This document shows, piece by piece, positions 1 through 10,114 of a stretch of DNA of 19,471 nucleotides (position 1 is its first letter; every line of letters starts with the position of its first letter). The translations under genes and the position numbers were made by a program. The notes under the pieces are model-generated. The model saw only the letters and a program-made list of their open reading frames with translations, was not told the origin of the DNA and ran no database searches. The stretch is from Pseudomonadota bacterium (GTDB taxonomy: Bacteria; Pseudomonadota; Alphaproteobacteria; Caulobacterales; Caulobacteraceae): contig JAEYUE010000319.1 in assembly GCA_023433655.1 (NCBI GenBank), forward strand, positions 1 through 19,471, given 5' to 3'.

Positions 1-386
1 AGTTGATTCAGCGCCGAATTCCCCTCCGGCGCGCGGTCGGTCCAGACGCTGTCGATATTGGCCACGAACACGGCGTCGGACCCCAGCAGCGGGGCCGCCT
101 TCTTCAGCCCGCCGCCGGTCTCGAGCAGTTGCGCCCGCTCGTCCGAGATGACGATGGCCGGTCCGCGCCCGCGTCCGGCGAGGTGTCGCTCGAGCCGGTC
201 GGCGAACCAGTGGACGTTGACCACCGCCCGTTGGACGCCTGCGTCGGCCAGCCGGTCCAGCACGTGATCGATCAGCGCCCGCCCCCCGACCTCGACCATG
301 GCCTTGGGCCGGTCGTCGGTCAGCGGCCGCATGCGCGTGCCCAGGCCGGCGGCCAGCACCATGGCGGTCTTCGGCGTCCCGGTCAT
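1..386 (-). CDS. murU: N-acetylmuramate-1-phosphate uridylyltransferase MurU (partial)
   Basis: Nucleotidyltransferase that would make UDP-MurNAc from MurNAc-1-phosphate in cytoplasmic peptidoglycan recycling. The ATG is at 386 and the gene runs off the left edge; 128 N-terminal residues are present. The hallmark loop is visible near the start: AAGLGTRMRPLT (residues 12-23) followed by RPKAM, where Gly, Arg and Lys bind the nucleotide triphosphate. LETGGGLKKA lies near residues 90-99, and ANID with the metal-site Asp lies near 108-111. The start overlaps the amgK stop as ATGA, so translation is probably coupled. The family also contains mannose-1-phosphate guanylyltransferases and glucose-1-phosphate thymidylyltransferases. 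The specific MurU call rests on the amgK neighbour, a pairing known in Pseudomonas and Caulobacter. Confidence 0.88.
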   Translation of the reverse strand, partial: MTGTPKTAMVLAAGLGTRMRPLTDDRPKAMVEVGGRALIDHVLDRLADAGVQRAVVNVHWFADRLERHLAGRGRGPAIVISDERAQLLETGGGLKKAAPLLGSDAVFVANIDSVWTDRAPEGNSALNQ

Positions 387-1471
387 GCGCGTCTCTCTTC
401 CGGGACATGGCGCTCGAACCAGCGCCGCGCGGCCTCCAGTCCCGGCCGCTGCAGGTTGGCGTCCAGATGGGCCCACATGCGCGGCATGAACTGGCGGTAG
501 CGCGGCTTGCCGTCGCGGGCGATCAACCGGGCGAAGACGCCGAGGATGCGCGCCTCGTTCAGCGCCGCGAGGGCGGCGTAGTCCCGCCGGTAGGCCTCGC
601 GGTCGACCATCATCACCTCGCAGTAGTGGTCGAAGGCGATCGTCTCGAGCTCGGACGGGACGTCCCGTCGCGCGTCCTGCAGGAGGGAGTGCAGATCCCA
701 GACCGGATGGGCCAGCACCGCGTCCTGGAAATCGATCATCCCGACCCGCCGGCAGCCGGTCCGCTGCGGCAGCCAGATCAGGTTTTCGGCATGGTAGTCC
801 CGATGCGCGATGACCGCGGCCTTCTCTTCCCCCATGGCGGCGATCGGCGCCCAGGCGGCCCGCCATTCGTCCAGCGCGGCCGGACCGAAGTCGAGAGCCG
901 GGTGCAGCTTCGGCATCCATTCCACGAACAGGTCGGCCCCGCCCTGGAGAGCCACGGCGTCATAGGTCAGCAGCGGCCAGTCGCCGGCCGGCCCTTGCAT
1001 GACGTCGGGCAGGGTGGCGGACAGGTGCAGCCGCGCCAGCGCGTCGACCGCCGTCAGATAGAGCGGCGCCTGCGGCTCGCCGGTCTCGATGACGCGCGCG
1101 AACAGGTCGTCGCCGAGGTCCTCGATCACCGCCAGGCCGTTGGCGGCGTCGACGGCGACGATCTCCGGCGTCGACAGGCCGGCGCGGCGGAAATGCCCGG
1201 CCACCGCCGCGAAGGCCTCGATCCGGCCGGCCGACAGCCGGGCCACGGCGTTCCAGCCCGCGGCGCGGCGCTGCTCCGGCGTCCAGCTCGGGTCGCACGG
1301 CGGCGATTCCGCAGCCGGCGGCTGATCCATCAGCATCAGGCTCGCCCCCGACGGCGTGGTCAGCCGCTCATAGCGGCGCGTCGAGGCGTCGCCGGGCAGG
1401 GGGCTGCGGGCGGCGTCGGCGAGGCCGGCCGCCTTGAGGAAGTCGAGGCGCTGGAGTTCTCGGTCAGACAT
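383..1471 (-). CDS. amgK: N-acetylmuramate/N-acetylglucosamine anomeric kinase AmgK
   Basis: A 362-residue aminoglycoside-phosphotransferase-fold kinase. AmgK phosphorylates MurNAc or GlcNAc at the anomeric hydroxyl, feeding MurU and bypassing the early MurA/MurB steps. The catalytic loop is HRDYHAEN at residues 223-230 (Asp226 catalytic, Asn230 metal) and the metal-binding motif is IDFQD at 246-250. A short N-terminal lobe contains GDASTRRY (27-34), which likely forms the phosphate loop. Compared with a minimal APH fold there is a Pro/Arg-rich stretch around residues 55-85 between the lobes. The ATG at 1471 overlaps the tsaE stop by 8 bp, and the stop overlaps the murU start. It is therefore in the middle of a translationally coupled operon. 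Other small-molecule kinases share the fold, so the name depends partly on context. Confidence 0.87.
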   Translation of the reverse strand: MSDRELQRLDFLKAAGLADAARSPLPGDASTRRYERLTTPSGASLMLMDQPPAAESPPCDPSWTPEQRRAAGWNAVARLSAGRIEAFAAVAGHFRRAGLSTPEIVAVDAANGLAVIEDLGDDLFARVIETGEPQAPLYLTAVDALARLHLSATLPDVMQGPAGDWPLLTYDAVALQGGADLFVEWMPKLHPALDFGPAALDEWRAAWAPIAAMGEEKAAVIAHRDYHAENLIWLPQRTGCRRVGMIDFQDAVLAHPVWDLHSLLQDARRDVPSELETIAFDHYCEVMMVDREAYRRDYAALAALNEARILGVFARLIARDGKPRYRQFMPRMWAHLDANLQRPGLEAARRWFERHVPEERRA

Positions 1472-1931
1472 GCAGGTCCTTCAGCTTCCTCTCCCACGCC
1501 CCTGCGCCAGAAACGGTCGCACGGCGGCCGTCGCCATGTTCGTCCAGGGTCACCGTCAGCCGGTCGGGCCCCAGCCAGGCGGCCGGGTCCTCGCCCAGCC
1601 GTTCTGGCCATTCGATCACCGCGCAGCCCTCGTCCAGCGCCTCGTCCAGGCCGATCTCGCTCGCCTCTTCCGGCCGGGTCAGCCGGTAGAGGTCGAAATG
1701 CGCCACGGGCGGATCGCTGTCGTAGAACTGCACCAGGGTGAAGGTCGGCGACGGCACGTCCTCGTCCGGCCGGGTCAGGGCGCGGATCAGGCCGCGCGCG
1801 AGCGTCGACTTGCCCATGCCCAGAGGCCCGTGCAGCAGCACCGCCTCGCCCGCGGCCAGCAGCGGGGCGATGGCGGCGCCCAGCCGCGCGGTCGCCTCGG
1901 CGTCGGCCAGTTCGAACACGGTCTCAGGCAA
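1464..1931 (-). CDS. tsaE: tRNA threonylcarbamoyladenosine biosynthesis ATPase TsaE
   Basis: P-loop ATPase of the TsaB-TsaD-TsaE complex that installs threonylcarbamoyl on A37 of ANN-decoding tRNAs. The 155-residue length is typical. Visible motifs are Walker A GPLGMGKST (35-43), SPTF (61-64), the family signature HFDLYRL (78-84) and VIEWPE (105-110), near the C-terminal side of the nucleotide site. The start is a TTG at 1929-1931 inside the last codons of the upstream acyltransferase. No ATG is available before the conserved region; a GTG four codons later is the only near alternative. The 8-bp overlap with the acyltransferase and the 8-bp overlap with amgK argue for one coupled transcript. 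Linking a universal tRNA-modification gene to amgK/murU is a known alphaproteobacterial arrangement. Confidence 0.93.
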   Translation of the reverse strand: MPETVFELADAEATARLGAAIAPLLAAGEAVLLHGPLGMGKSTLARGLIRALTRPDEDVPSPTFTLVQFYDSDPPVAHFDLYRLTRPEEASEIGLDEALDEGCAVIEWPERLGEDPAAWLGPDRLTVTLDEHGDGRRATVSGAGAWERKLKDLHV

Positions 1932-2799
1932 AATCGGCGTCCGGCTGGCTGGGCAGGACCCGCTCGGTGAAGGCCTTCAGCGCATAGGTCGTCCGCGCTG
2001 CGTCGATATCCAGCCGCGTCGGCGGGACCGGCTTGCCCACCTTGAGATGGAACGGCTTCTTCCGCTTGTTGAGCAGCTCGTGGAACAGGGTGACGTCGCG
2101 CAGCTCCTGCGACACGCGGTCGAAGGCGTGGAACAGCCGCGAGTGGGGTCCGGCGACGTGGATCGGCACCACCGGGGCCTCGTATCTGCGCGCCAGCGAG
2201 GCCGCGGTCGGGGCCCAGTCGGGATCGGTCAGCGAGCCGTCCCTCGCCACCCGCGCCAGACGTCCGGCCGGGAACATCACCAGGCAGCGCTCGGCCTCGA
2301 AGGCCTCCTTCGCCGCGGCGAGCGTCGCCCGGGTCTTCTCGCGCGTGCGCTTGGCGACCACCCATTCGACCGGAATGACCGTCTCGCCCAGCCGCGGCGA
2401 GACGCGCAGCGCGTCGGCGTTGGCGAAGAAGATGGCGTCGGGCCGTCGCGCCCGGATGGCGTCGAACACGGCGATGCCGTCGGCGATGCCGGTCGGATGG
2501 TTGGCCACGACGATGCAGCGCCCGCTGGACGGGATACGGTCGCCGTTCATCACCGACACCTTCAGGTCCAGCAGGTCGCTCATGTAATCGAGCGCCTCGG
2601 CCCCCGACAGCGGGCGGACCGCGTCGGCCATGCGCACCGCCTGGCGATAGTTGAGCAGCCGGTAGAGCAGGGGCCTCACCACCGGCCACGCCGCCGACTG
2701 CGTCAGCCGCGGGGCGCGCTCGGCGATCAGCACGTCGCAGATGTGCGGCCGGGCCGAGCCGGACAGGTCTGCGGTCTGGGTCAGGGCGACGGCGGTCAT
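1924..2799 (-). CDS. PlsC/hemolysin-type lysophospholipid acyltransferase family protein
   Basis: A 291-residue protein of the glycerophospholipid acyltransferase superfamily. The first acyltransferase block is VANHPTGIADG (98-108), where His101 and Asp107 are separated by five residues. This is the spacing of the OlsB/hemolysin-like branch rather than classical HX4D PlsC. The acceptor-binding block is MFPAGRLAR (175-183) in place of FPEGTR. No strong membrane span is present, which suggests a peripheral membrane enzyme. It probably acylates a lysophospholipid or amino-lipid acceptor; the substrate cannot be read from the sequence. The ATG at 2799 was chosen because the frame extends as an open artefact far upstream while the conserved N-terminus begins here. 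It is the first gene of the tsaE-amgK-murU operon and diverges from the S9 peptidase. Confidence 0.82.
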   Translation of the reverse strand: MTAVALTQTADLSGSARPHICDVLIAERAPRLTQSAAWPVVRPLLYRLLNYRQAVRMADAVRPLSGAEALDYMSDLLDLKVSVMNGDRIPSSGRCIVVANHPTGIADGIAVFDAIRARRPDAIFFANADALRVSPRLGETVIPVEWVVAKRTREKTRATLAAAKEAFEAERCLVMFPAGRLARVARDGSLTDPDWAPTAASLARRYEAPVVPIHVAGPHSRLFHAFDRVSQELRDVTLFHELLNKRKKPFHLKVGKPVPPTRLDIDAARTTYALKAFTERVLPSQPDADFA

Positions 2800-2925
2800 G
2801 CCCGGCGTTTGTCGCCGGTCCCGGGACTCTCCGCAAGCGGCGAGGGGCGGCGGCATTGACGGGCGGGCCCCGGGGCGCCACCCCTTCGCCCCGACCCGTT
2901 TCCGAAACGCCGAGGATCCCTGCGC

Positions 2926-5037
<2,112 letters not shown>

Positions 5038-5062
5038 GCCGCGCCGCCGGCGGGTCTCGATC

Positions 5063-5094
5063 AGGGCGTCCCCGACCGCGGGGACGCCCTTTTT
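5063..5094 (+). terminator. Rho-independent terminator after the S9 peptidase
   Basis: A perfect 11-bp stem (AGGGCGTCCCC at 5063-5073 pairing with GGGGACGCCCT at 5080-5090) encloses a 6-nt loop. It is followed by TTTT at 5091-5094, starting 26 bp after the peptidase stop. The T tract is short but continues directly from the stem's last T. It closes the peptidase unit before the AsmA gene. Confidence 0.9.
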
Positions 5095-5151
5095 CATGGC
5101 CGCCACCGCCCGTTGAGCCTTTCGCAGGCCTCGCGCGTTGTCCCGCCCGAC

Positions 5152-5156
5152 GGAGG
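5152..5156 (+). promoter_or_regulatory. Shine-Dalgarno GGAGG that fixes the TTG start of the AsmA gene
   Basis: GGAGG lies 6 nt before TTG at 5163. The same frame stays open upstream through the terminator and into the peptidase gene, so this site is what decides the true start. Confidence 0.7.
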
Positions 5157-5162
5157 CCTGTC

Positions 5163-7202
5163 TTGTCCAACCGCCTGAAGGACAATCCGAACTGGCTGGT
5201 CGTGCGCGACCGGGCCCTGGTCCCCGCCGGCGCGCGGGCGCGCGCCTGGCGCGACTGGATCGTGGCCAACGACCCGGTCTACGCCGCGGCCCGCCGGCCC
5301 GGCCCGGCCGAGAAGATCGCCGCCACCGTCACCCTGCTGCTGATCGCCGCCGTGGTCCTGTTCCTGCTGCTGTTCGACTGGAACATGCTGCGCGGCCCGA
5401 TCGGGCGCTGGGCCTCGGCCCGCTACGACCGCGAGATCGTCCTCAACGGCGACCTCGACGTGAAGCTGCTCAGCTGGACGCCCTCGGCGCGGGTGCGCGA
5501 CCTGCGCATCGGCGGCCCCGACTGGGCGCGCGAGCAGGACACCCTCCGCGTCGACGACCTGCAGGCCTCCGTTCGCCTGCGCGCCCTGCTGGCCGGCCAT
5601 GTCGAGATGCCGCTGGTCGCCGTCACCCGGCCGCGGGCCGTGCTGATCGCCACCGAGGACGGCCGCCAGAGCTGGCGTCTGGATCCGGATGCGCCCGACA
5701 CCGGCGAGGGCCTCCGGCTGCCGCCGATCAACCGCCTGTTGATCCGCGACGGCCGGCTGACGCTCGACGAGCGCCGCCGCAAGATCCGCCTCGACGCGAC
5801 CGTGAACGCCCGCGAGGGGTCCGACGGAGACGCCGGCTTCCACCTCGATGGCGAAGGCACCATCAACGGCACGCCCCTGACCGTGCTGGTCCGCGGCGGC
5901 CCCTTCATCAACATCCGCCGCGACCGGCCCTACGCCTTCCATGGCGAAATCGCCGGCGTGGGCACGCGGCTGGTCGCCGACGGTTCGATCACCCGCCCGT
6001 TCGACCTCGGCCAGTTCAGCGCCACCTTGCGGCTGCAGGGCCGCGACCTCGCCGACATCTATCTGCTGACCGGGGTGACCACGCCCAACACCCCGCCCTA
6101 CCGCCTCGCCGGCAAGCTGACCCGGGACGACGCCAAATTCACCTTCGCCGACTTCAGCGGCCGGGTCGGCTCGTCCGACCTCTCGGGCGATGTGGTGGTG
6201 GACAAGGTCGATGGCCGCCGCCGGGTCGACGCCGAGCTGCGCTCGCGCCTGCTCGACATTGGCGACCTGATGGCCGTGCTCGGGGCCGAGCCGCGGGTGA
6301 CGTCCTCCGGCGACACGGTGGTCAGCTCGGGCGCGCCCGGACGCCTGCTCCCCGACGCGCCGCTGAACGTCGAACGCCTGCGGGTGATGGACGGAACCCT
6401 GCGCTACAGGGCGGCGCGGGTGAAACGCAACGACCTCGACGTGCGCCGGGTCGACATCGGCGCCGACCTCAGGGGCGGCGTCCTCGATCTCGATCCGGTG
6501 GCCTTCGCCTTCAACCACGGCGAACTGCGCGGCACGGCGAAGATCAACGCCACCCGCGACCGGCCCTACAGCGCCGTCGACTTCCGCCTGCGCAACTATC
6601 CTCTGGAGTCGATCATCCCCGCGCGCGGCGGGCAGCCGACCGTGACCGGCCGGGCCCTTGGCCGCGCCCGGCTGGAGGGGCCGGGCGCATCGGTGCACGA
6701 CTTCGCCGCCAATTCGAAGGGCACGATCAGCCTGGTGGTGCCGCAGGGCCGCATGCGCGAGGCCTTCGCCGAACTGCTGGGCATCCACGTCCTCGCCGGC
6801 CTGCTCAAGATGGACGACGCCTCGACCGCCGAGATCCGCTGCGCCGTGGCCGACTTCACCGTCAGCGGCGGCACGGCCACGGCCCGCACCTTCGTCATCG
6901 ACACCAGCCCCGTGCTGGCGAAAGGCAGCGGCACGATCGATCTCGGCGCCGAAACCCTGAACCTGCGCATCGACGGCGAGACCAAGGAGGCGAGACTGGT
7001 GCGGTTGTGGGCCCCGATCCTGGTCCAGGGCCCCCTGCGGTCGCCGAAGGTGGACGTGGACCGCGGCGCGGTCGCCGCCCAGGTCGGGGTCGGCGGCCTG
7101 CTCGGGGCCCTGGTCAATCCGTTCGCGGCGCTGGCGGCCTTCGTCGACCCGGGCCTGGCCGAGGACGCCAACTGCGGCGCCCTGATCTCCTCGGCGAGGT
7201 GA
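5163..7202 (+). CDS. AsmA family protein (inner-membrane-anchored, periplasmic)
   Basis: A 679-residue AsmA-family protein. A basic N-terminal tail (1-50) precedes one membrane span (about 51-72, rich in L, I, V). FDWNMLRGPIGRWASARYDR (71-90) follows, the typical AsmA juxtamembrane sequence, then a long beta-rich periplasmic region. The conserved AsmA C-terminal segment covers about 494-640. It includes GTISLVVPQGRMREAFAELL, the solitary Cys of AEIRCAVADF, and the closing GPLRSPKVDVD. Related proteins are implicated in outer-membrane assembly and in lipid transport between the membranes. The start is a TTG supported by a GGAGG 6 nt upstream; an ATG-initiated version would lack the membrane anchor. 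About 20 residues of hydrophobic/glycine-rich tail follow the conserved domain. Confidence 0.88.
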   Translation: MSNRLKDNPNWLVVRDRALVPAGARARAWRDWIVANDPVYAAARRPGPAEKIAATVTLLLIAAVVLFLLLFDWNMLRGPIGRWASARYDREIVLNGDLDVKLLSWTPSARVRDLRIGGPDWAREQDTLRVDDLQASVRLRALLAGHVEMPLVAVTRPRAVLIATEDGRQSWRLDPDAPDTGEGLRLPPINRLLIRDGRLTLDERRRKIRLDATVNAREGSDGDAGFHLDGEGTINGTPLTVLVRGGPFINIRRDRPYAFHGEIAGVGTRLVADGSITRPFDLGQFSATLRLQGRDLADIYLLTGVTTPNTPPYRLAGKLTRDDAKFTFADFSGRVGSSDLSGDVVVDKVDGRRRVDAELRSRLLDIGDLMAVLGAEPRVTSSGDTVVSSGAPGRLLPDAPLNVERLRVMDGTLRYRAARVKRNDLDVRRVDIGADLRGGVLDLDPVAFAFNHGELRGTAKINATRDRPYSAVDFRLRNYPLESIIPARGGQPTVTGRALGRARLEGPGASVHDFAANSKGTISLVVPQGRMREAFAELLGIHVLAGLLKMDDASTAEIRCAVADFTVSGGTATARTFVIDTSPVLAKGSGTIDLGAETLNLRIDGETKEARLVRLWAPILVQGPLRSPKVDVDRGAVAAQVGVGGLLGALVNPFAALAAFVDPGLAEDANCGALISSAR

Positions 7203-7260
7203 TTGAGCCGGACGCGCGCTTCGTGCGTATCTTCGCATCCGCCCCCGGATTCGAGATGCG

Positions 7261-8118
7261 ATGACCCGAAGAGGATTCCTGGCCCCCGCCGTGGCCGCGC
7301 TCGCCGGCGCCTGTTCGCCGCTCGGCGCGCTGAATGCGCTCGGCCCGCGCGATCGCGGCGCCCGGCGGCTGGCCGCCGGCGTCCCCTACGGCGACGATCC
7401 GCGCCAGAAGATGGACGTGCTCGGTCCCACCGCCGGGCCGCCCGGCCCCCGGCCGATGCTGGTGTTCTTCTACGGCGGCGGCTGGGATTCGGGCTCGCGC
7501 AGCCTCTACGGCTGGGCCGCCCACGCCCTGGCGGCCCGCGGCTTCGTGGTCGCCGTGCCTGACTACCGGCTGGTCCCGACCGTGCGCTTCCCCGGCTTCA
7601 TCGAGGATGCGGCGGCGGCGACGGCCCGTTTCGGCGAACTGGCGGAGGTCCACGGCGGCGATCGCGCCCGGCTGGGCGTGCTGGGCCACTCGGCCGGGGC
7701 CCACCTCGCCATGATGATCGCCCTCGACCGCCGCTACATGGCCGGGGCGGGCGCGCCGGGGCTGATCCGCGCAGCGGCAGGGCTGGCCGGACCGTACGAC
7801 TTCCTGCCCTTCGACGTCGCCGCCTCGATCAACGCCTTCGGCCGCGCCCCCGACCCGACCCTGACCCAGCCGGTCACCTTCGTCCGCCCCGACGCCCCGC
7901 CGCTGTGGCTGGGCCACGGGACCGCGGACACGGTCGTCCACGCCGAGGACACCACCATCCTGTGCGAGCGCATGACGGCGGTCGGCGGACGCTGCGAGGC
8001 GCGGCTGTACCCGGACCTGAACCACGCCGACCTGATCGCGACCTTCTCGCCGCTGTTCCGTCGCAAGGCGCCAGTGCTCGACGACGTCAGCGCCTTCTTC
8101 CTTCGCGAACTCGGCTGA
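7261..8118 (+). CDS. Tat-exported alpha/beta hydrolase (BD-FAE/HSL-like esterase), probable lipoprotein
   Basis: A 285-residue carboxyl-ester hydrolase. The N-terminus TRRGFLAPAVAALAGAC (2-18) combines a twin-arginine motif with a possible lipobox ending at Cys18, so it is probably exported folded and lipid-anchored. The hydrolase core shows FFYGGGWDSG (69-78), the HGGG-type oxyanion hole with Tyr in place of His. GHSAGAH (142-148) holds nucleophile Ser144, GHGTADTVV holds Asp223, and PDLNHADL holds His255. It resembles the kynurenine formamidase/carboxylesterase group; the substrate is unknown. No strong Shine-Dalgarno is visible. It lies 58 bp after the AsmA gene without an intervening terminator, so co-transcription is possible. 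Confidence 0.85.
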   Translation: MTRRGFLAPAVAALAGACSPLGALNALGPRDRGARRLAAGVPYGDDPRQKMDVLGPTAGPPGPRPMLVFFYGGGWDSGSRSLYGWAAHALAARGFVVAVPDYRLVPTVRFPGFIEDAAAATARFGELAEVHGGDRARLGVLGHSAGAHLAMMIALDRRYMAGAGAPGLIRAAAGLAGPYDFLPFDVAASINAFGRAPDPTLTQPVTFVRPDAPPLWLGHGTADTVVHAEDTTILCERMTAVGGRCEARLYPDLNHADLIATFSPLFRRKAPVLDDVSAFFLRELG

Positions 8119-8164
8119 GCCGGGACCGTCTCGCCAAGGTCATCATCTTCCGTTATCGGAGGCC

Positions 8165-9622
8165 ATGACAGACACGAACAACACGGCCCTCAGCGGCCCG
8201 GCGGCGCTGGACCGCCTCGAAACCCTCTACAATGACGCCGTCGCCAACCTCCGCGAGGCGGTGCGCACCTTCCTCGCCACGGGCGAGAAGCCGGACCCCG
8301 AGGCCCGCGCCCGCGGCCTGTTCTCCTATCCCCAGCTGCGCGTCAGCTGGTTCGGCGAACGCCCCGCCAATCTGGCCAGCCGCGCCTACGCCCGCCTGTC
8401 GCGGCCCGGCGTCTACGCCACGACCATCACCCGGCCGGAACTGTTCCGGCCCTATCTGACCGAGCAGCTGGCCCTGCTGGAACAGGACTACGGCGCCACC
8501 TTCGAGGTGCGGCCCTCCGACCAGGAAATCCCCTTCCCGTATGTGATGGACGGTTCCGAGGTGGCATTGGACCGCAGCCAGACCGCCGCCGTCGCCCGCC
8601 ACTTCCCGACCACCGACCTGGCCCATATCGGCGACGAGATTTCCGACGGCCTGTTCGATCTCGGCGAGGACTTCCCGCTGGCCCAGTTCGACGGCCTGCG
8701 CACCGACTTCTCCCTCGCCCGCCTTCGCCACTACACCGGCACGCCGGTCGAGGACGTCCAGTCCTACATCCTGTTCACCAACTACAACCGCTACGTCGAC
8801 GAGTTCGTGCGCTGGGCCTGCGCCCAGCTGGCCGATCCGGACAGCCCCTACGACCGCCTCGTCTGCGCCGGCGGCATCGTGGTCACGCGCGACACGCCCA
8901 ATCCCGAAGAGGCGGTGATGGACGCGGCGTGGAAGAAGCACCAGATGCCGGCCTACCACCTGACCGCCCCCGGCTGGAACGGCATCACCCTGGTCAACAT
9001 CGGCGTCGGCCCGTCCAACGCCAAGACCATCTGCGACCACCTGGCGGTGACCCGTCCCCACGCGTGGATGATGATCGGCCACTGCGGCGGCCTGCGCGAC
9101 AGCCAGGTGATCGGCGACTACGTCCTCGCCCACGCCTATCTGCGCGACGACCATGTGCTGGACGCGGTGCTGCCGCCGGACATCCCCATCCCCTCGATCG
9201 CCGAGGTGCAGCGCGCCCTCTACGACGCCGCCAAGATGGTCTCGGGCGCGCCGGGCGAGGAGGTCAAGCGCCGGCTGCGCACCGGCACGGTGGTGACCAC
9301 CGACGACCGCAATTGGGAGCTGCGCTATTCCAAGTCGGCCCAGCGCTTCAACCAAAGCCGGGCCGTGGCCATCGACATGGAAAGCGCCACCATCGCCGCC
9401 CAGGGCTACCGCTTCCGCGTGCCCTACGGCACCCTGCTGTGCGTCTCCGACCGCCCCCTGCACGGCGAGATCAAGCTGCCCGGCCAGGCCCACCGCTTCT
9501 ACGAGGGGTCCATCTCCGAGCACCTGCAGATCGGCATCCAGGCGGTGGACCTGCTCCGCGCCGAGGGCCAGCGCCTGCACTCGCGCAAACTCCGCGCCTT
9601 CGACGAGCCGCCGTTCCGCTAG
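8165..9622 (+). CDS. amn: AMP nucleosidase
   Basis: Hydrolyses AMP to adenine and ribose 5-phosphate in purine salvage and AMP-level control. The 485-residue length matches the E. coli-type enzyme. The N-terminal AMP nucleosidase domain covers about 1-190. The C-terminal nucleoside-phosphorylase-fold domain shows NIGVGPSNAKT (about 279-289), MIGHCGGLRDSQ (about 303-314), the purine/ribose motif AIDMESAT (about 402-409) and SDRPLHGEIKLPG. GGAGG at 8158-8162 leaves only 2 nt before the ATG, which is unusually close. A TTATCG element just upstream could be a -10. It ends 4 bp before the convergent phasin stop, leaving no room for a separate terminator. Confidence 0.95.
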   Translation: MTDTNNTALSGPAALDRLETLYNDAVANLREAVRTFLATGEKPDPEARARGLFSYPQLRVSWFGERPANLASRAYARLSRPGVYATTITRPELFRPYLTEQLALLEQDYGATFEVRPSDQEIPFPYVMDGSEVALDRSQTAAVARHFPTTDLAHIGDEISDGLFDLGEDFPLAQFDGLRTDFSLARLRHYTGTPVEDVQSYILFTNYNRYVDEFVRWACAQLADPDSPYDRLVCAGGIVVTRDTPNPEEAVMDAAWKKHQMPAYHLTAPGWNGITLVNIGVGPSNAKTICDHLAVTRPHAWMMIGHCGGLRDSQVIGDYVLAHAYLRDDHVLDAVLPPDIPIPSIAEVQRALYDAAKMVSGAPGEEVKRRLRTGTVVTTDDRNWELRYSKSAQRFNQSRAVAIDMESATIAAQGYRFRVPYGTLLCVSDRPLHGEIKLPGQAHRFYEGSISEHLQIGIQAVDLLRAEGQRLHSRKLRAFDEPPFR

Positions 9623-9626
9623 GGCG

Positions 9627-10088
9627 TCAGCGTTTCAACCGCCGCGCGTTCGCCGTGGCGGCGGCGTGGATCGGCTGCAGGGCGTCCGCCTGCAGCTTCA
9701 GCATGGCGGCGCCGAGGGCCCAGCCGTCCCGCACCGATCGGCTCCATGCGTTCAGGGCCCACTGACCCTGGGCGCCGAGGGCCTCGGCGGGGCTGCGGGC
9801 GGCGGCGATGGCGTCCAGCGCCTTACGGGCGGCTGCGCCCTCGCGTTCGACGACGCGGCGGGCGGTCTCCGCGGCCCGCATCGCCCCCGAGACGCCGATC
9901 GCAGCCGAGGCGGTGAGCGCCTCGACCTTCTCGGTTCCCATCAGCGCGAGTTCCGCATAGTCGGCCTTCAGCGGGTCCCTCGCAGCCTCGGCGATGATCT
10001 CCAGCCGGCGGACGACAACGCCGCCGGCGGCGGCCGCGAGCTCCTGGCTGGCGCGATGGGTGCGGGCGGCGTGGCGGGAGGCGATCAT
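9627..10088 (-). CDS. Phasin family protein
   Basis: A 153-residue, Ala-rich, all-helical protein of the phasin family. Phasins coat polyhydroxyalkanoate granules and control their size and number. The core is amphipathic helix from about 20 to 95. It is followed by a conserved-looking segment around residues 99-123 (SPAEALGAQGQWALNAWSRS), typical of phasins, and a C-terminal helix ending in basic residues. There is no Cys and no signal peptide. The start is the ATG at 10088; in that frame no earlier start codon exists after the creatininase stop. It lies 26 bp downstream of the creatininase gene and is probably co-transcribed with it. No PHA synthase lies within the window, so a granule role is inferred from family only. 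Confidence 0.75.
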   Translation of the reverse strand: MIASRHAARTHRASQELAAAAGGVVVRRLEIIAEAARDPLKADYAELALMGTEKVEALTASAAIGVSGAMRAAETARRVVEREGAAARKALDAIAAARSPAEALGAQGQWALNAWSRSVRDGWALGAAMLKLQADALQPIHAAATANARRLKR

Positions 10089-10114
10089 GAGCGGACCGTG
10101 CGCCCCGGCCGGAC

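Noticed and set aside
407..1741. 444-codon plus-strand frame over amgK and tsaE
   Set aside because: Antisense to genes with clear kinase and P-loop motifs.
2897..2909. CGTTTC-C-GAAACG dyad upstream of the S9 peptidase
   Set aside because: Only 6 bp per arm, with no second copy found and no known operator resemblance; kept as a weak possibility only.
5094..7264. Long frames on both strands over the AsmA gene (714 and 708 codons)
   Set aside because: Low-complexity Arg/Gly/Ala/Pro translations without domains. The AsmA frame has the membrane span and conserved C-terminal domain.
8153..9580. 475-codon minus-strand frame over amn
   Set aside because: Antisense shadow of AMP nucleosidase, with low-complexity composition.
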